The notes under the pieces are model-generated. The model saw only the letters and a list, made by a program, of their open reading frames with translations. It was not told the origin of the DNA and made no database searches. The position numbers and the translations under genes are program-made. This document shows positions 25,466 through 34,284 of a DNA stretch of 64,000 nucleotides, in pieces (the stretch's first letter is position 1; each line of letters starts with the position of its first letter). Where the stretch lies: assembly GCA_900540905.1 (NCBI GenBank), contig UQHR01000006.1:1-64000 (forward strand). Reading direction: 5' to 3'. Origin of the DNA: an uncultured Collinsella sp. (lineage in GTDB: Bacteria > Actinomycetota > Coriobacteriia > Coriobacteriales > Coriobacteriaceae).

Positions 25466-25948
25466 ATGGCAGAACCCAACATTCTTCTTACCCGCATCGA
25501 TAACCGACTGGTTCATGGTCAGGTTGCCACCCAGTGGAACTCCACCCTGGGCTCCAACCTCATCCTCGTCGCCAACGACGACGTGTCGACCAACACCATG
25601 CGCCAGAACCTCATGAAGATGGCCGCTCCCACCGGCGTCGCTACGCGTTTCTTCTCCCTGCAGAAGACCATCGACGTCATCGGCAAGGCGAGCCCGCGCC
25701 AGAAGATCTTCATCGTGGCCGAAACACCGGAAGACGTGCTTACGCTCGTCAAGGGCGGTGTGCCTATAAAGAAGGTAAACATCGGCAACATGCACATGTC
25801 GGAAGGAAAGCGCCAAGTCGCAACCTCCGTCGCAGTTAACGACGAGGATGTCGCTGCGTTTAAAGAGCTGCAGGAATTGGGGGTGGAGTTGGAGATCAGG
25901 CGCGTTCCGAGCACGCCTGTTGAGGACACGAGCAAGCTCTTCTCGTAA
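25466..25948 (+). CDS. agaV: PTS IIB component, mannose class
   Basis: 160 residues. The phospho-accepting histidine is H17 in RIDNRLVHGQVA; VKGGVPIKKVNIGNMH near residue 95 is typical. Transfers phosphate from IIA to the incoming sugar at IIC/IID. GAAAGGAAG precedes the ATG. A paralogue with Tyr in place of His is at 35957. Confidence 0.92.
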   Translation: MAEPNILLTRIDNRLVHGQVATQWNSTLGSNLILVANDDVSTNTMRQNLMKMAAPTGVATRFFSLQKTIDVIGKASPRQKIFIVAETPEDVLTLVKGGVPIKKVNIGNMHMSEGKRQVATSVAVNDEDVAAFKELQELGVELEIRRVPSTPVEDTSKLFS

Positions 25949-26038
25949 TCCTCATGATCCACGTTGTCAGGAATGAAAACCTGACATTCTGTACGTGAAA
26001 TCCAAAGTGCGTACATACATTTTGAAAGGAGGAGCAAG

Positions 26039-26839
26039 ATGGAATACTCGATCATCCAGGTCGCTCTGGTCTTCATCGTCACGTTCGTCGCGGCAATCGA
26101 CCAGTTCAACTTCCTCGAGTCTCTCTATCAGCCCATCGTCACCGGCGCCGTCATCGGTCTTATCCTTGGCGACCTCAACACCGGTCTTCTCGTGGGTGGT
26201 ACTTATCAGCTCATGACGATCGGCAACATGCCGATCGGAGGCGCTCAGCCGCCTAACGCCGTCATCGGCGGCATCATGGCAGCCATTCTCGCTATCGCTA
26301 CGGGCCTCGAGCCCAACGCGGCAGTCGGCCTTGCCATTCCGTTCGCTCTGCTTGGTCAGCTCGGCGTTACCCTGGTCTTCACGCTTATGTCGCCGCTCAT
26401 GTCCTCCGCGGACAACATGGCTCACAACGCTGACACCAAGGGTATCGAGCGTCTGAACTACTTCGCCATGGCTCTGCTCGGCCTGATCTTCGCTGTCGTC
26501 GTCACCCTGTTCTTCATCGCTGGCGCTACCATCGGTCAGACCATCGCTTCCGCCATCCCGACTTGGCTGCAGACCGGTCTCTCCGCTGCAGGCGGCATGA
26601 TGCGCTTCGTCGGCTTCGCCGTCCTGCTCAAGGTAATGATGAACCGCGATATGTGGGGCTTCTTCCTCATGGGCTTTGGCCTCGCGCTCATCACCGTTGC
26701 CAACGATTCGCTGGCAACCCCTGCTCTGCTCATCCTCGCTCTCATCGGCTTCGGTATCGCTTTCTGGGACTTCCAGCAGCAGACCGAGCTGAAGGGTGCA
26801 GCTGTTTCTGACGGAGGTGACTTCGAAGATGGCATCTAA
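26039..26839 (+). CDS. agaW: PTS IIC component, mannose class
   Basis: 266 residues with multiple membrane helices; TYQLMTIGNMPIGGAQPPNAVIGG is the conserved IIC segment. AAAGGAGGAG lies immediately upstream. Its last 11 bases overlap the IID start. Forms the sugar channel with IID. Confidence 0.93.
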   Translation: MEYSIIQVALVFIVTFVAAIDQFNFLESLYQPIVTGAVIGLILGDLNTGLLVGGTYQLMTIGNMPIGGAQPPNAVIGGIMAAILAIATGLEPNAAVGLAIPFALLGQLGVTLVFTLMSPLMSSADNMAHNADTKGIERLNYFAMALLGLIFAVVVTLFFIAGATIGQTIASAIPTWLQTGLSAAGGMMRFVGFAVLLKVMMNRDMWGFFLMGFGLALITVANDSLATPALLILALIGFGIAFWDFQQQTELKGAAVSDGGDFEDGI

Positions 26840-27911
26840 TGAGTATGTGATCCCGGAGCACTACGAGGATCTCACTCCTGCTCCGCAGCTCGACCAGAAG
26901 ACCCTCAACAAGATGGCTTGGCGCTCCTGCTTCCTGCAGGCCTCGTTCAACTACGAGCGTATGCAGGCCGCCGGCTGGCTCTACTCCATCATCCCCGGTC
27001 TGGAGAAGATCCACACCAACAAGAACGACCTCGCGGCTTCCATGAGCCACAACCTGGAGTTCTTCAACACTCACCCGTTCCTCGTCACCTTTGTTATGGG
27101 CATCGTGCTTTCGCTCGAGCAGAACAAGGTTGACATCCCCACGATCCGCGCCGTCCGCGTCGCCGCAATGGGCCCGCTCGGTGGTATCGGTGACGCCCTG
27201 TTCTGGCTGACGCTCGTGCCTATCACGGCCGGCATCACCTCCAACATGGCCATCAACGGCAACGCCGCTGCACCGATCATCTTCCTGGTGATCTTCAACG
27301 TCGTCCAGTTCGCTCTGCGCTTCTGGCTCATGAACTGGTCCTACAAGCTTGGCACCAGCGCTATTGACGCTCTGACTGCTAACATGCAGGCCTTCACGCG
27401 TGCCGCTTCCATCATGGGCGTCTTCGTCGTCGGTTGCCTGGTCGTCACCATGGGTGGCACCCAGATCAACCTCCAGATCCCCAACGGCACCACCCGTGGC
27501 CTCTCCGCTACTACCGTGATCGTCTCCGAGAAGGAGGCCGAGAACTTCACCGGTATGGAGGGCATCGATACCGAGACCGCTGAGGCCGGTACCATCGCCA
27601 TGACCGATGAGGACGGCAACGCCCTCACCGCCTCCGATGCCGACGGCAACGCTGTCGAGTGCGGCGTCACCGATCTGGGCAACGGCATGGAGTCCGTTAC
27701 CTACGGCACCGTTACCGAGGATCCGGTCAACTTCTCTGTTGCCGACACCCTCAACACCATCGTCCCGAAGCTCGTCCCGCTTATGCTTACGCTGCTGCTT
27801 TACTACATGTTCGCTAAGCACAGCTGGACCCCGACCAAGGGCATTCTGCTGCTCTTCGTCCTCGGCATCCTGGGCGCTGGCCCGCTTGGTCTCTGGCCGA
27901 GCATCTGGTAA
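26829..27911 (+). CDS. agaE: PTS IID component with an inserted acidic loop
   Basis: 360 residues against about 270-300 usual. The N-terminal half is typical (WRSCFLQASFNYERMQ, MGPLGGIGDALFW). Residues about 215-300 are an extra, mostly polar, Glu/Asp/Thr-rich insertion before the final membrane helices; it is probably extracellular. ATG at 26829 follows GGAGGTGA inside the IIC gene. Confidence 0.9.
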   Translation: MASNEYVIPEHYEDLTPAPQLDQKTLNKMAWRSCFLQASFNYERMQAAGWLYSIIPGLEKIHTNKNDLAASMSHNLEFFNTHPFLVTFVMGIVLSLEQNKVDIPTIRAVRVAAMGPLGGIGDALFWLTLVPITAGITSNMAINGNAAAPIIFLVIFNVVQFALRFWLMNWSYKLGTSAIDALTANMQAFTRAASIMGVFVVGCLVVTMGGTQINLQIPNGTTRGLSATTVIVSEKEAENFTGMEGIDTETAEAGTIAMTDEDGNALTASDADGNAVECGVTDLGNGMESVTYGTVTEDPVNFSVADTLNTIVPKLVPLMLTLLLYYMFAKHSWTPTKGILLLFVLGILGAGPLGLWPSIW

Positions 27912-27977
27912 GGCTCTAGCTTGAGGGGTGTGTCCCTACGCGGCTCACACCCCGACCCCTTAAGCCATGTGTATGTT

Positions 27978-28016
27978 AAAAGCCGCGTGCTCGAAAGAGC
28001 GCGCGGCTTTTGTTTT
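27978..28016 (+). terminator. Terminator after the PTS operon
   Basis: AAAAGCCGCG and CGCGGCTTTT flank a loop and are followed by GTTTTC. Confidence 0.85.
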
Positions 28017-28095
28017 CTTGTTGATTTGGGTGTGGCAGACAGATAATGCTAAACACCCAAGGTAGTAGCCGAGTTTGAGAAAATGGGAGGATAGG

Positions 28096-28827
28096 ATGGC
28101 GATCGGAGCGCGTAAGCAACCGCTGTACGATCAGCTGGTCGATATTCTGACCGAAAAGATCGACCATGAATATCGCGCCGGTGACATGATTCCTTCCGAG
28201 CGCGAACTTTCGGAGCGCTATGGTCTCTCGCGCACCACGGTGCGCCTGGCTCTGCAGGAACTGGAGCGTTTAGGACTGGTGGTTCGGCAGCACGGTCGCG
28301 GTACCTTTGTGACCGACCGTTCGGCAAAAGCAACCAATCTTATGCAGTCCTACAGCTTTACCGAGCAGATGCGCGCGATGGGTCGCGACCCCGAGACCAC
28401 GATTCTCGATTTTTGCGAGATGGAGGCCGATAAGAATCTGGCCGAGCATATGGGATTGCGTATCGGCGATCGCATTTTTAAGCTCAAGCGCCTTCGTTCT
28501 GCCGACAACATGCCCATGATGGTCGAACGCAGCTATCTACCGGTTCGTCAATTTCTGTCCCTAAAGCGACCGCTACTGGAGCGTAAGCCGCTTTACGATG
28601 TGATTGAGCAAGACTTTCAGCAAAAGATACGCGTGGCCGAGGAGGAGTTCTATGCGAGCATAGCCCGTCCCACCGACGCCCACCTTTTGGGAATTGTCGA
28701 GGGCTCGCCTGTGCTCGATTTGGTCAGGACTACGTATAACGAGTCAAACGAGGTTGTGGAGTATACACTCTCGGTTGCTCGTGCCGATCAGTTTAAATAC
28801 AAGGTTTACCACCAGCGTAGCGACTAG
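28096..28827 (+). CDS. GntR/HutC-family regulator with UTRA domain
   Basis: 243 residues. Winged helix MIPSERELSERYGLSRTTVRLALQELERLGLV (residues about 33-64, quoted in part: ERYGLSRTTVRLALQELE), then a UTRA sensor domain that binds phosphorylated sugars in NagR/AgaR-type proteins. It lies between the PTS operon and agaS, both of which carry TGGTTACTACCAG sites. ATG at 28096 follows GGAGG. Likely senses an amino-sugar phosphate. Confidence 0.9.
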   Translation: MAIGARKQPLYDQLVDILTEKIDHEYRAGDMIPSERELSERYGLSRTTVRLALQELERLGLVVRQHGRGTFVTDRSAKATNLMQSYSFTEQMRAMGRDPETTILDFCEMEADKNLAEHMGLRIGDRIFKLKRLRSADNMPMMVERSYLPVRQFLSLKRPLLERKPLYDVIEQDFQQKIRVAEEEFYASIARPTDAHLLGIVEGSPVLDLVRTTYNESNEVVEYTLSVARADQFKYKVYHQRSD

Positions 28828-28867
28828 TGTTCGCATCGTATCCATATGATGATTCTTTGCATTTAAC

Positions 28868-28887
28868 TGGTTACTACCAGATAACCA
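28868..28887 (+). promoter_or_regulatory. Putative GntR operator upstream of agaS
   Basis: TGGTTA-CTACCAGA-TAACCA is an inverted repeat sharing TGGTTACTACCAG with the PTS operon promoter at 24577. Confidence 0.65.
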
Positions 28888-28941
28888 ACTGAAGTGTATA
28901 ATTGCACGTCAGAGGATTACTTCTAGAGAGAGGTATTAAAA

Positions 28942-30108
28942 ATGTTCGAGAAGAGTGTCGAGGAGCTCACCGAGCTCGGCGCCCAGATCACCACGGCCGA
29001 GATTGCTCAGCAGCCCGAGCTTTGGCGTGATACGCTCAACATCTACCGCGAGAACAAGGAGGCCATCGAGGCCTTCCTGGCCGAGGCTCGCGCCATGGGC
29101 GAGGGCCGTCTGTCTGTTGTCTTCACTGGTGCCGGTACTTCTGACTACGTGGGCGATACCTGCGCTCCGTACCTACGTCACGCCGGCAACACTGATCTCT
29201 ACGACTTTAAGCCCATCGCCACGACCGACATCGTGAGCGCTCCGCGTGATTTCCTGCGCGCCGAGGATCCCACGCTTGTGGTTTCCTTCGCCCGTTCCGG
29301 CAACAGCCCCGAGAGCCTTGCCGCTGTCGCCGTTGCCAAGGAGCTCGTCCACAACGTCAAGTTCCTCAACATCACCTGCGCTCCCGAGGGCAAGCTTGCC
29401 GTCGAGTCCGCCGATGATCCCAACGCGCTGACGCTGCTCATTCCGCGCGCCAACGACAAGGGCTTCGCCATGACCGGTTCTTATTCCTGCATGACCCTGC
29501 TCTCCACCCTTATTTTCGACACTGCCTCTGACGAGCAGAAGGCCGAGTGGGTCGAGACGATTGCCAAGATGGGCGAGGAGGTCATCTCCCGTGAGCCCGA
29601 GATCGCCGATTACCTGGCTGGCGACTTCAACCGCGTGACCTACTTGGGTTCTGGCTCCTTCGGTGGCCTTGCCCAGGAGAGCCAGCTCAAGATCCTTGAG
29701 CTCGCTCACGGTCTGGTCGCTACTTCCTACGACACCTCCATGGGCTATCGTCACGGACCTAAGTCCTTCGTCGACGATAAGACGCTCGTCTTCGTGTTCG
29801 TCAATAACGACGCCTACACCCGTCAGTACGACATCGACATCCTCAACGAGATCGGTGGCGACGAGATCGCTCAGCACACCATCGCCGTTCAGCAGGAAGG
29901 TGCCACCGTCTATGAGGGTGAGTCCTTCACCTTTAAGGGCTACGAGGCACTTCCCGAGGGCTACCTTGCTCTGCCGTTCGTGATGTTTGCCCAGGCTATC
30001 AGCCTGCTCAACTCCGTGCGCGTGGGCAACACGCCCGATACGCCGAGCCCCACCGGCACGGTCAACCGCGTGGTTAAGGGCGTGACGATTCACCCCTTCA
30101 CCGCTTAA
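28942..30108 (+). CDS. agaS: SIS-domain sugar isomerase/deaminase, AgaS type
   Basis: 388 residues with two SIS domains: FTGAGTSDYVGD and VVSFARSGNSPESLAA in the first, YLGSGSFGGLAQES and MGYRHGPKSF in the second. AgaS converts galactosamine 6-phosphate to tagatose 6-phosphate with loss of ammonia. The neighbouring deacetylase and LacC-like kinase fit this step. GAGAGAGG is upstream and a terminator follows. Confidence 0.88.
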   Translation: MFEKSVEELTELGAQITTAEIAQQPELWRDTLNIYRENKEAIEAFLAEARAMGEGRLSVVFTGAGTSDYVGDTCAPYLRHAGNTDLYDFKPIATTDIVSAPRDFLRAEDPTLVVSFARSGNSPESLAAVAVAKELVHNVKFLNITCAPEGKLAVESADDPNALTLLIPRANDKGFAMTGSYSCMTLLSTLIFDTASDEQKAEWVETIAKMGEEVISREPEIADYLAGDFNRVTYLGSGSFGGLAQESQLKILELAHGLVATSYDTSMGYRHGPKSFVDDKTLVFVFVNNDAYTRQYDIDILNEIGGDEIAQHTIAVQQEGATVYEGESFTFKGYEALPEGYLALPFVMFAQAISLLNSVRVGNTPDTPSPTGTVNRVVKGVTIHPFTA

Positions 30109-30125
30109 TCGCGTCCCCCTGTAAG

Positions 30126-30164
30126 GGCGCCCGTCCGCTCATAACGGCGGGCGGGCGCTTTTTG
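30126..30164 (+). terminator. Terminator after agaS
   Basis: GCGCCCGTCCG pairs imperfectly with CGGGCGGGCGC, followed by TTTTTG. Confidence 0.8.
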
Positions 30165-30225
30165 TTTTACGTGAGCTGGGTATAAGCATCACTACAGTCA
30201 ACTGCTTTAGAAGCAAGGAGTGCAT

Positions 30226-31395
30226 ATGAGCACGTACGCAATTAAGGCTGACAAGTTCTTCTTGCCGGCAGGCCCGCAACTGGGCGGCTATCTTATGGTC
30301 GAGGATGGCGTCTTTGGCGCCTGGCAGGCCGACGAGCCCTCTTGCGAGATTAAGGACTACACGGGATCGTGGATCGCACCGGGTATGGTCGATACTCACA
30401 TCCATGGCTTCTACAACCACTCAACTACCGATAACGATCCCGAGGGCATCGATATCAGCTCGACCGAGCTCGCCCGTCGCGGCACCACCAGCTGGCTGCC
30501 CACGACGTTCACCGATGGCGTCGAGCAGATCAAGGACGCCTGCGCCGCCATCGCTCAGGCGGACGAGGGCCGCGGCCCCGACTTCTGCGGCGCCCGCATC
30601 CAGGGCATCTACCTTGAGGGTCCCTTCTTTACGATGAAGCACGTGGGCGCACAGAACCCCGCTTATCTGATCGACCCCTCCGAGGAGGTCTTCGACCAGT
30701 GGCAGGAGGCTGCCGGTGGGCGTATCGTCAAGAGCGCTATGGCCGCTGAGCGCGACGGCGCCGCTGCCTACGCTGCTGCCCTGAACGCCAAAGGTGTCGT
30801 GACCAGCATTGGCCACTCCGATGCCACCTACGATGAGTGCGTCGCTGCGATCAACGCCGGTGCCAGCTGCTTTACGCACACCTACAACGGCCAGCGCGGT
30901 CTGCATCACCGCGAGCCCGGTGTCGTGGGTGCAGCCATGTCCACCCCCGAGACCTACGCCGAGATCATCTGCGACGGCAAGCACGTGAACCCTGCCGCCA
31001 TCAAGGCGCTGCTGCAGGCCAAGGGCTGGCAGCATACGGTGCTTATCACCGACTGCCTGGGCTGCGGTGGCATGCCCGAGGGCAGCTACACCAGCGGTGG
31101 CATGGACGTCATCATGAAGGACAACCTGTGCTGGCTCGCCGACGGCAAGAGCATTGCCGGCTCGGTGCTCACGCTTGCCCAGGGCGTCAAGAACATCGTG
31201 GACTGGGGTATCGCCAGCGCCGATATCGCCATTCGCATGGCAACCGAGGTGCCGGCTCGCTCCGCGCACATCGAGGATAAGTGCGGCAGCATCATGCCGG
31301 GTCGCGACGCCGACTTTGTCGTGTTCGACCACGAGCTTACTCTCGTCGAGACGTATGTTGGCGGCCAGAGCGTCGGCAACGCATTTACTGAGTAA
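30226..31395 (+). CDS. nagA: N-acetylhexosamine-6-phosphate deacetylase
   Basis: 389 residues of the amidohydrolase fold: metal-binding VDTHIHGFYNH, catalytic-region YLEGPF, GHSDATYDE and ITDCLGCGGMPEG with the active-site Asp. Removes the acetyl group from GlcNAc-6-P or GalNAc-6-P; the locus favours GalNAc-6-P (AgaA role). AAGGAG six bases before ATG at 30226. A fragment of a second copy survives at 34112-34252. Confidence 0.92.
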   Translation: MSTYAIKADKFFLPAGPQLGGYLMVEDGVFGAWQADEPSCEIKDYTGSWIAPGMVDTHIHGFYNHSTTDNDPEGIDISSTELARRGTTSWLPTTFTDGVEQIKDACAAIAQADEGRGPDFCGARIQGIYLEGPFFTMKHVGAQNPAYLIDPSEEVFDQWQEAAGGRIVKSAMAAERDGAAAYAAALNAKGVVTSIGHSDATYDECVAAINAGASCFTHTYNGQRGLHHREPGVVGAAMSTPETYAEIICDGKHVNPAAIKALLQAKGWQHTVLITDCLGCGGMPEGSYTSGGMDVIMKDNLCWLADGKSIAGSVLTLAQGVKNIVDWGIASADIAIRMATEVPARSAHIEDKCGSIMPGRDADFVVFDHELTLVETYVGGQSVGNAFTE

Positions 31396-31405
31396 CGACA
31401 GAAAA

Positions 31406-31441
31406 AGACGGCGGGCCCGAATTTGCTCGGACCCGCCGTAT
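31406..31441 (-). terminator. Terminator for the flavodoxin gene
   Basis: On the minus strand ACGGCGGGTCCG pairs with CGGGCCCGCCGT, then CTTTTTCT. The plus-strand nagA also ends here but has no T-run. Confidence 0.8.
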
Positions 31442-31469
31442 GGGTTAACGCTCAAAAGCACCTTAACAG

Positions 31470-32054
31470 TTACAGCTTGTTAGCGATCTTCTTTGCCGTG
31501 CGCTTGACGCCGGCCACCAGGCCTCCCGCAGGATGCTCTTTTTCGTATGCCAGGCGCTTCTCGCGTTTGGCATACTCTTCGACGATGATGTCGCCGTACT
31601 CATCTTCGATCTTATCGAAGAAATCGACAGCGCCCTTAATTTCCTCAGCGGTCGGGTGTCCCTTCTGGACGCCGCCGGTGAGCTTGAACGGCCCCCACGT
31701 GTCAAAGCCGGGGCAGCCGTAGACGCCCATAAAGATGGCCTGCCTCATGCGGCAGATGCCATCGATATCTTTGCCGTACCACTTGTTTTTACCGCCGTAG
31801 GTCATAAGGCCAAACACCTTGTCCTGTGGCTGCAGCACGTTGGTGAGCACGCGTGCCATGTCCTTGTCGATCTCGGAATAATAAATGCCCGTGGCCACAC
31901 CAATCAAATGGTACTCGTGCAGGTCGGGGTACTCGTTTTTACCGAGTGACTTCACATCGAGGGTATCGATCTCGGGGTGCGCCTCGACGATGGCGTCCAC
32001 GAGCTTTTTCGTATTGCCGTGATGGCGCGAGGCGTAGAGGATGATGGTTCGCAT
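31470..32054 (-). CDS. Flavodoxin-like protein
   Basis: 194 residues. IILYASRHHGNTKKLVDAI at the N-terminus is the FMN phosphate-binding loop; GLMTYGGKNKWYGKDIDGI is in the place of the second flavin loop. The C-terminal 50 residues are Lys/Glu-rich. AAAGGCC precedes the ATG at 32054; the open frame continues upstream antisense to lacX and is rejected. Opposite in strand to the sugar genes, so probably an unrelated insertion. Confidence 0.85.
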   Translation of the reverse strand: MRTIILYASRHHGNTKKLVDAIVEAHPEIDTLDVKSLGKNEYPDLHEYHLIGVATGIYYSEIDKDMARVLTNVLQPQDKVFGLMTYGGKNKWYGKDIDGICRMRQAIFMGVYGCPGFDTWGPFKLTGGVQKGHPTAEEIKGAVDFFDKIEDEYGDIIVEEYAKREKRLAYEKEHPAGGLVAGVKRTAKKIANKL

Positions 32055-32210
32055 AAGAAGGCCTTTCAGCTGTAATTGCATCAATGTCTGTATGGTACCC
32101 CGTTGCATGGCTGGGATACCGGACGCATCGATGAACGTGCGGGTTTGTCCTTTGATTAGGGCCGAGACGGGTACTTGCGAGCAAAAAGCAGTTGTTCGAA
32201 AGGATGGGCA

Positions 32211-33092
32211 ATGGAATACGCTCTCTCCAACGATTCGATTTCTATTAAGGTGTCCACGGCTGGTGGTTCGTTTACCTCGATTGAGGCTGGCGGTCGCGAG
32301 TACTTGTGGCAGGGCGATCCCGCCGTGTGGTCTGGCCAGGCACCGATTTGCTTCCCGATTTGCGGAGGCTTGCGCGACAACAGCGCCATGACGTTTGCCG
32401 GGCATCATGTAAAGCTCGCTCGCCATGGGTTTGCGCGCAAACAGGAGTGGAAGCTGCTGAGCCAGAGCGAGAACGAGCTGGCGATGTGCCTGGCTTCGGA
32501 GGATAACGCCGCGCTGCTGAGCGATTATCCGTACCCGTTTAAGCTTGTCGCTCGTTATACGCTCGAGGACGCTGCTGTACGCGTCTCCTATGAGGTGACC
32601 AACGAGGGAACCGAGGACATGCCGTTCTTTATCGGCGGTCATCCCGGCTTTAGGTGTCCGCTCGATGAGGGCGAGGCCTATACGGACTACGAGCTGCGCT
32701 TTGAGAAAGACGAGGCTGCGGAGCTTTGCACCGCCGTGCCCTCGACCGGATTGATTGACGTGGCAAACCGTTCCAAGAACCCCATGGTGGGAAAGACGCT
32801 GCCCCTGTCGCACGAGCTCTTCGATTTTGCGGAGACCATCTTTGACGTGCTCGAGAGCCGCCAGGTCACGCTTTCTAAGAAGGGGGAGGACAAGGGCGTT
32901 CGCCTGAGCTTCGAGGGCTTCCCGTATCTCATTGTGTGGAGTAAGCCCGAGGGCGATTTTGTGGCAGTTGAGCCTTGGGGCGGCCTCTCGACCTGCTCCG
33001 ATGAGGACGACGTACTTGAGCATAAGCGCGGCTGCCTTGTCGCCAAGCCCAAGGAGACCATCGTCCGCTCGTTCACGATTGAGATTCTGTAA
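32211..33092 (+). CDS. lacX: Aldose 1-epimerase family protein, LacX type (copy 1)
   Basis: 293 residues of the galactose-mutarotase fold. ARHGFARKQEW and FFIGGHPGFRCPLDEGE are characteristic of the LacX/YeaD branch; the histidines are probable catalytic residues. LacX lies in the lac operons of lactic bacteria. AAAGGATGG is just upstream of the ATG. The protein at 47194 is a close paralogue. Confidence 0.88.
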   Translation: MEYALSNDSISIKVSTAGGSFTSIEAGGREYLWQGDPAVWSGQAPICFPICGGLRDNSAMTFAGHHVKLARHGFARKQEWKLLSQSENELAMCLASEDNAALLSDYPYPFKLVARYTLEDAAVRVSYEVTNEGTEDMPFFIGGHPGFRCPLDEGEAYTDYELRFEKDEAAELCTAVPSTGLIDVANRSKNPMVGKTLPLSHELFDFAETIFDVLESRQVTLSKKGEDKGVRLSFEGFPYLIVWSKPEGDFVAVEPWGGLSTCSDEDDVLEHKRGCLVAKPKETIVRSFTIEIL

Positions 33093-33151
33093 TTCCGTTT
33101 TGTCGACTCGTATCGCGAGGCATAAGGAGCCTGCGAGATAAGGAGCTAAAA

Positions 33152-34087
33152 ATGATCCTCACCGTTACGATGAACCCGTCTGTCGATACGCGCTATCAGC
33201 TCGATGAGCTCATTATCGACGACGTCAACCGCGTGACGCCCGAAAAGACCGCCGGCGGCAAGGGCCTCAACGTGGCCCGTGTGCTGGGTCAGCTGGGCGA
33301 CGACGTTGTGGCAACCGGTCTACTCGGCGGCCACATGGGCGCCTACATGGCTGAGCTCATGGACGCCAACGGTATTAACAACGACTTTGTGCCCATCAAG
33401 GGCGAGACTCGAATTTGCCTCAACATTCTCCACGCCGGCAACCAGACCGAGCTGCTCGAGAGCGGCCCGACAATTGCCCCCGAGGAGCTCGATGCCTTTA
33501 CCGCCAAATTTACTGAGCTTGCGGGCAAGGCCGACGTTGTCACCATTTCGGGTTCTCTGCCCCGCGGTGTCGAGGCAGACTACTATGCCAAGATCACGGG
33601 CATTGCCGAGAACGCCGGCGCCAAGGTGCTGCTCGATACCTCGGGCGCTTCGCTCGAGGCCGCCCTTAAGTCCGAAATTAAGCCCGAGCTGGTCAAGCCT
33701 AACCTGACCGAGATCAACGGCCTTCTGGGCACGAGCTTTACCACCGACGATGTGGACGAGCTCCGTGCCGCGCTCGCCTCTGACGCCCGTTTCTCCGATA
33801 TCCCCTGGGTCGTCGTATCCATGGGCGCTGCCGGCTCCGTTGGCTTCCACAATGGCCGTGCGTTCCGCGCAAAGACGCCCGATATCCCTGCCGTTAACGC
33901 CACGGGCTCTGGTGACTCCACTATCGCAGGCTTCGCACATGCCATCGCTGCTGGCGCAGACGACGAGACGGTGCTGCGTACCGCCAACACCTGCGGCAAG
34001 CTCAACGCCATGGATCCCATGACCGGCCATCTGGTCATGGACCGTTGGGACGAGGTCTACAACGGCGTTGTCGTGACTGAGCTGTAA
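33152..34087 (+). CDS. lacC: Tagatose-6-phosphate kinase, LacC type (copy 1)
   Basis: 311 residues of the PfkB fold: MILTVTMNPSVDTRYQLDEL, TAGGKGLNVARVL and ATP/anion-hole motif VNATGSGDSTIAGF with the catalytic Asp. LacC makes tagatose 1,6-bisphosphate; a 1-phosphofructokinase activity is the main alternative. ATAAGGAG precedes the ATG. The paralogue at 48132 differs at only scattered positions. Confidence 0.9.
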   Translation: MILTVTMNPSVDTRYQLDELIIDDVNRVTPEKTAGGKGLNVARVLGQLGDDVVATGLLGGHMGAYMAELMDANGINNDFVPIKGETRICLNILHAGNQTELLESGPTIAPEELDAFTAKFTELAGKADVVTISGSLPRGVEADYYAKITGIAENAGAKVLLDTSGASLEAALKSEIKPELVKPNLTEINGLLGTSFTTDDVDELRAALASDARFSDIPWVVVSMGAAGSVGFHNGRAFRAKTPDIPAVNATGSGDSTIAGFAHAIAAGADDETVLRTANTCGKLNAMDPMTGHLVMDRWDEVYNGVVVTEL

Positions 34088-34111
34088 GAGTTTGGGCGAC
34101 GGCTCCGGCAT

Positions 34112-34252
34112 CGCTTGCTAGCTCATGTTGACGACAAGTGCGGTAGCATTATGCCGGGGCGCGACGCCGACTTTGTCGTGTTCAATCCCGACCTTACCCT
34201 GGTCGAGACGTATGTGGGTGGCAACAGCGTCGGTAACGCGTTTATCGAGTAG
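34112..34252 (+). pseudogene. Relic of the 3' end of a second nagA
   Basis: In one frame this reads LLAHVDDKCGSIMPGRDADF, then VVFNPDLTLVETYVGGNSVG and NAFIE-stop, almost the same as the last 45 codons of nagA at 30226. No start or upstream part of the gene remains; lacC ends 24 bases before it. It marks the join of an old duplication or deletion. Confidence 0.88.
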
Positions 34253-34284
34253 CCGCCAAAGGAACGATCCGAGAGGGGATTTAG

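Noticed and set aside
31470..33023. 517-residue minus-strand frame containing the flavodoxin
   Set aside because: Only its last 194 codons form a flavodoxin with a good ribosome site at 32054; the rest is antisense to lacX.
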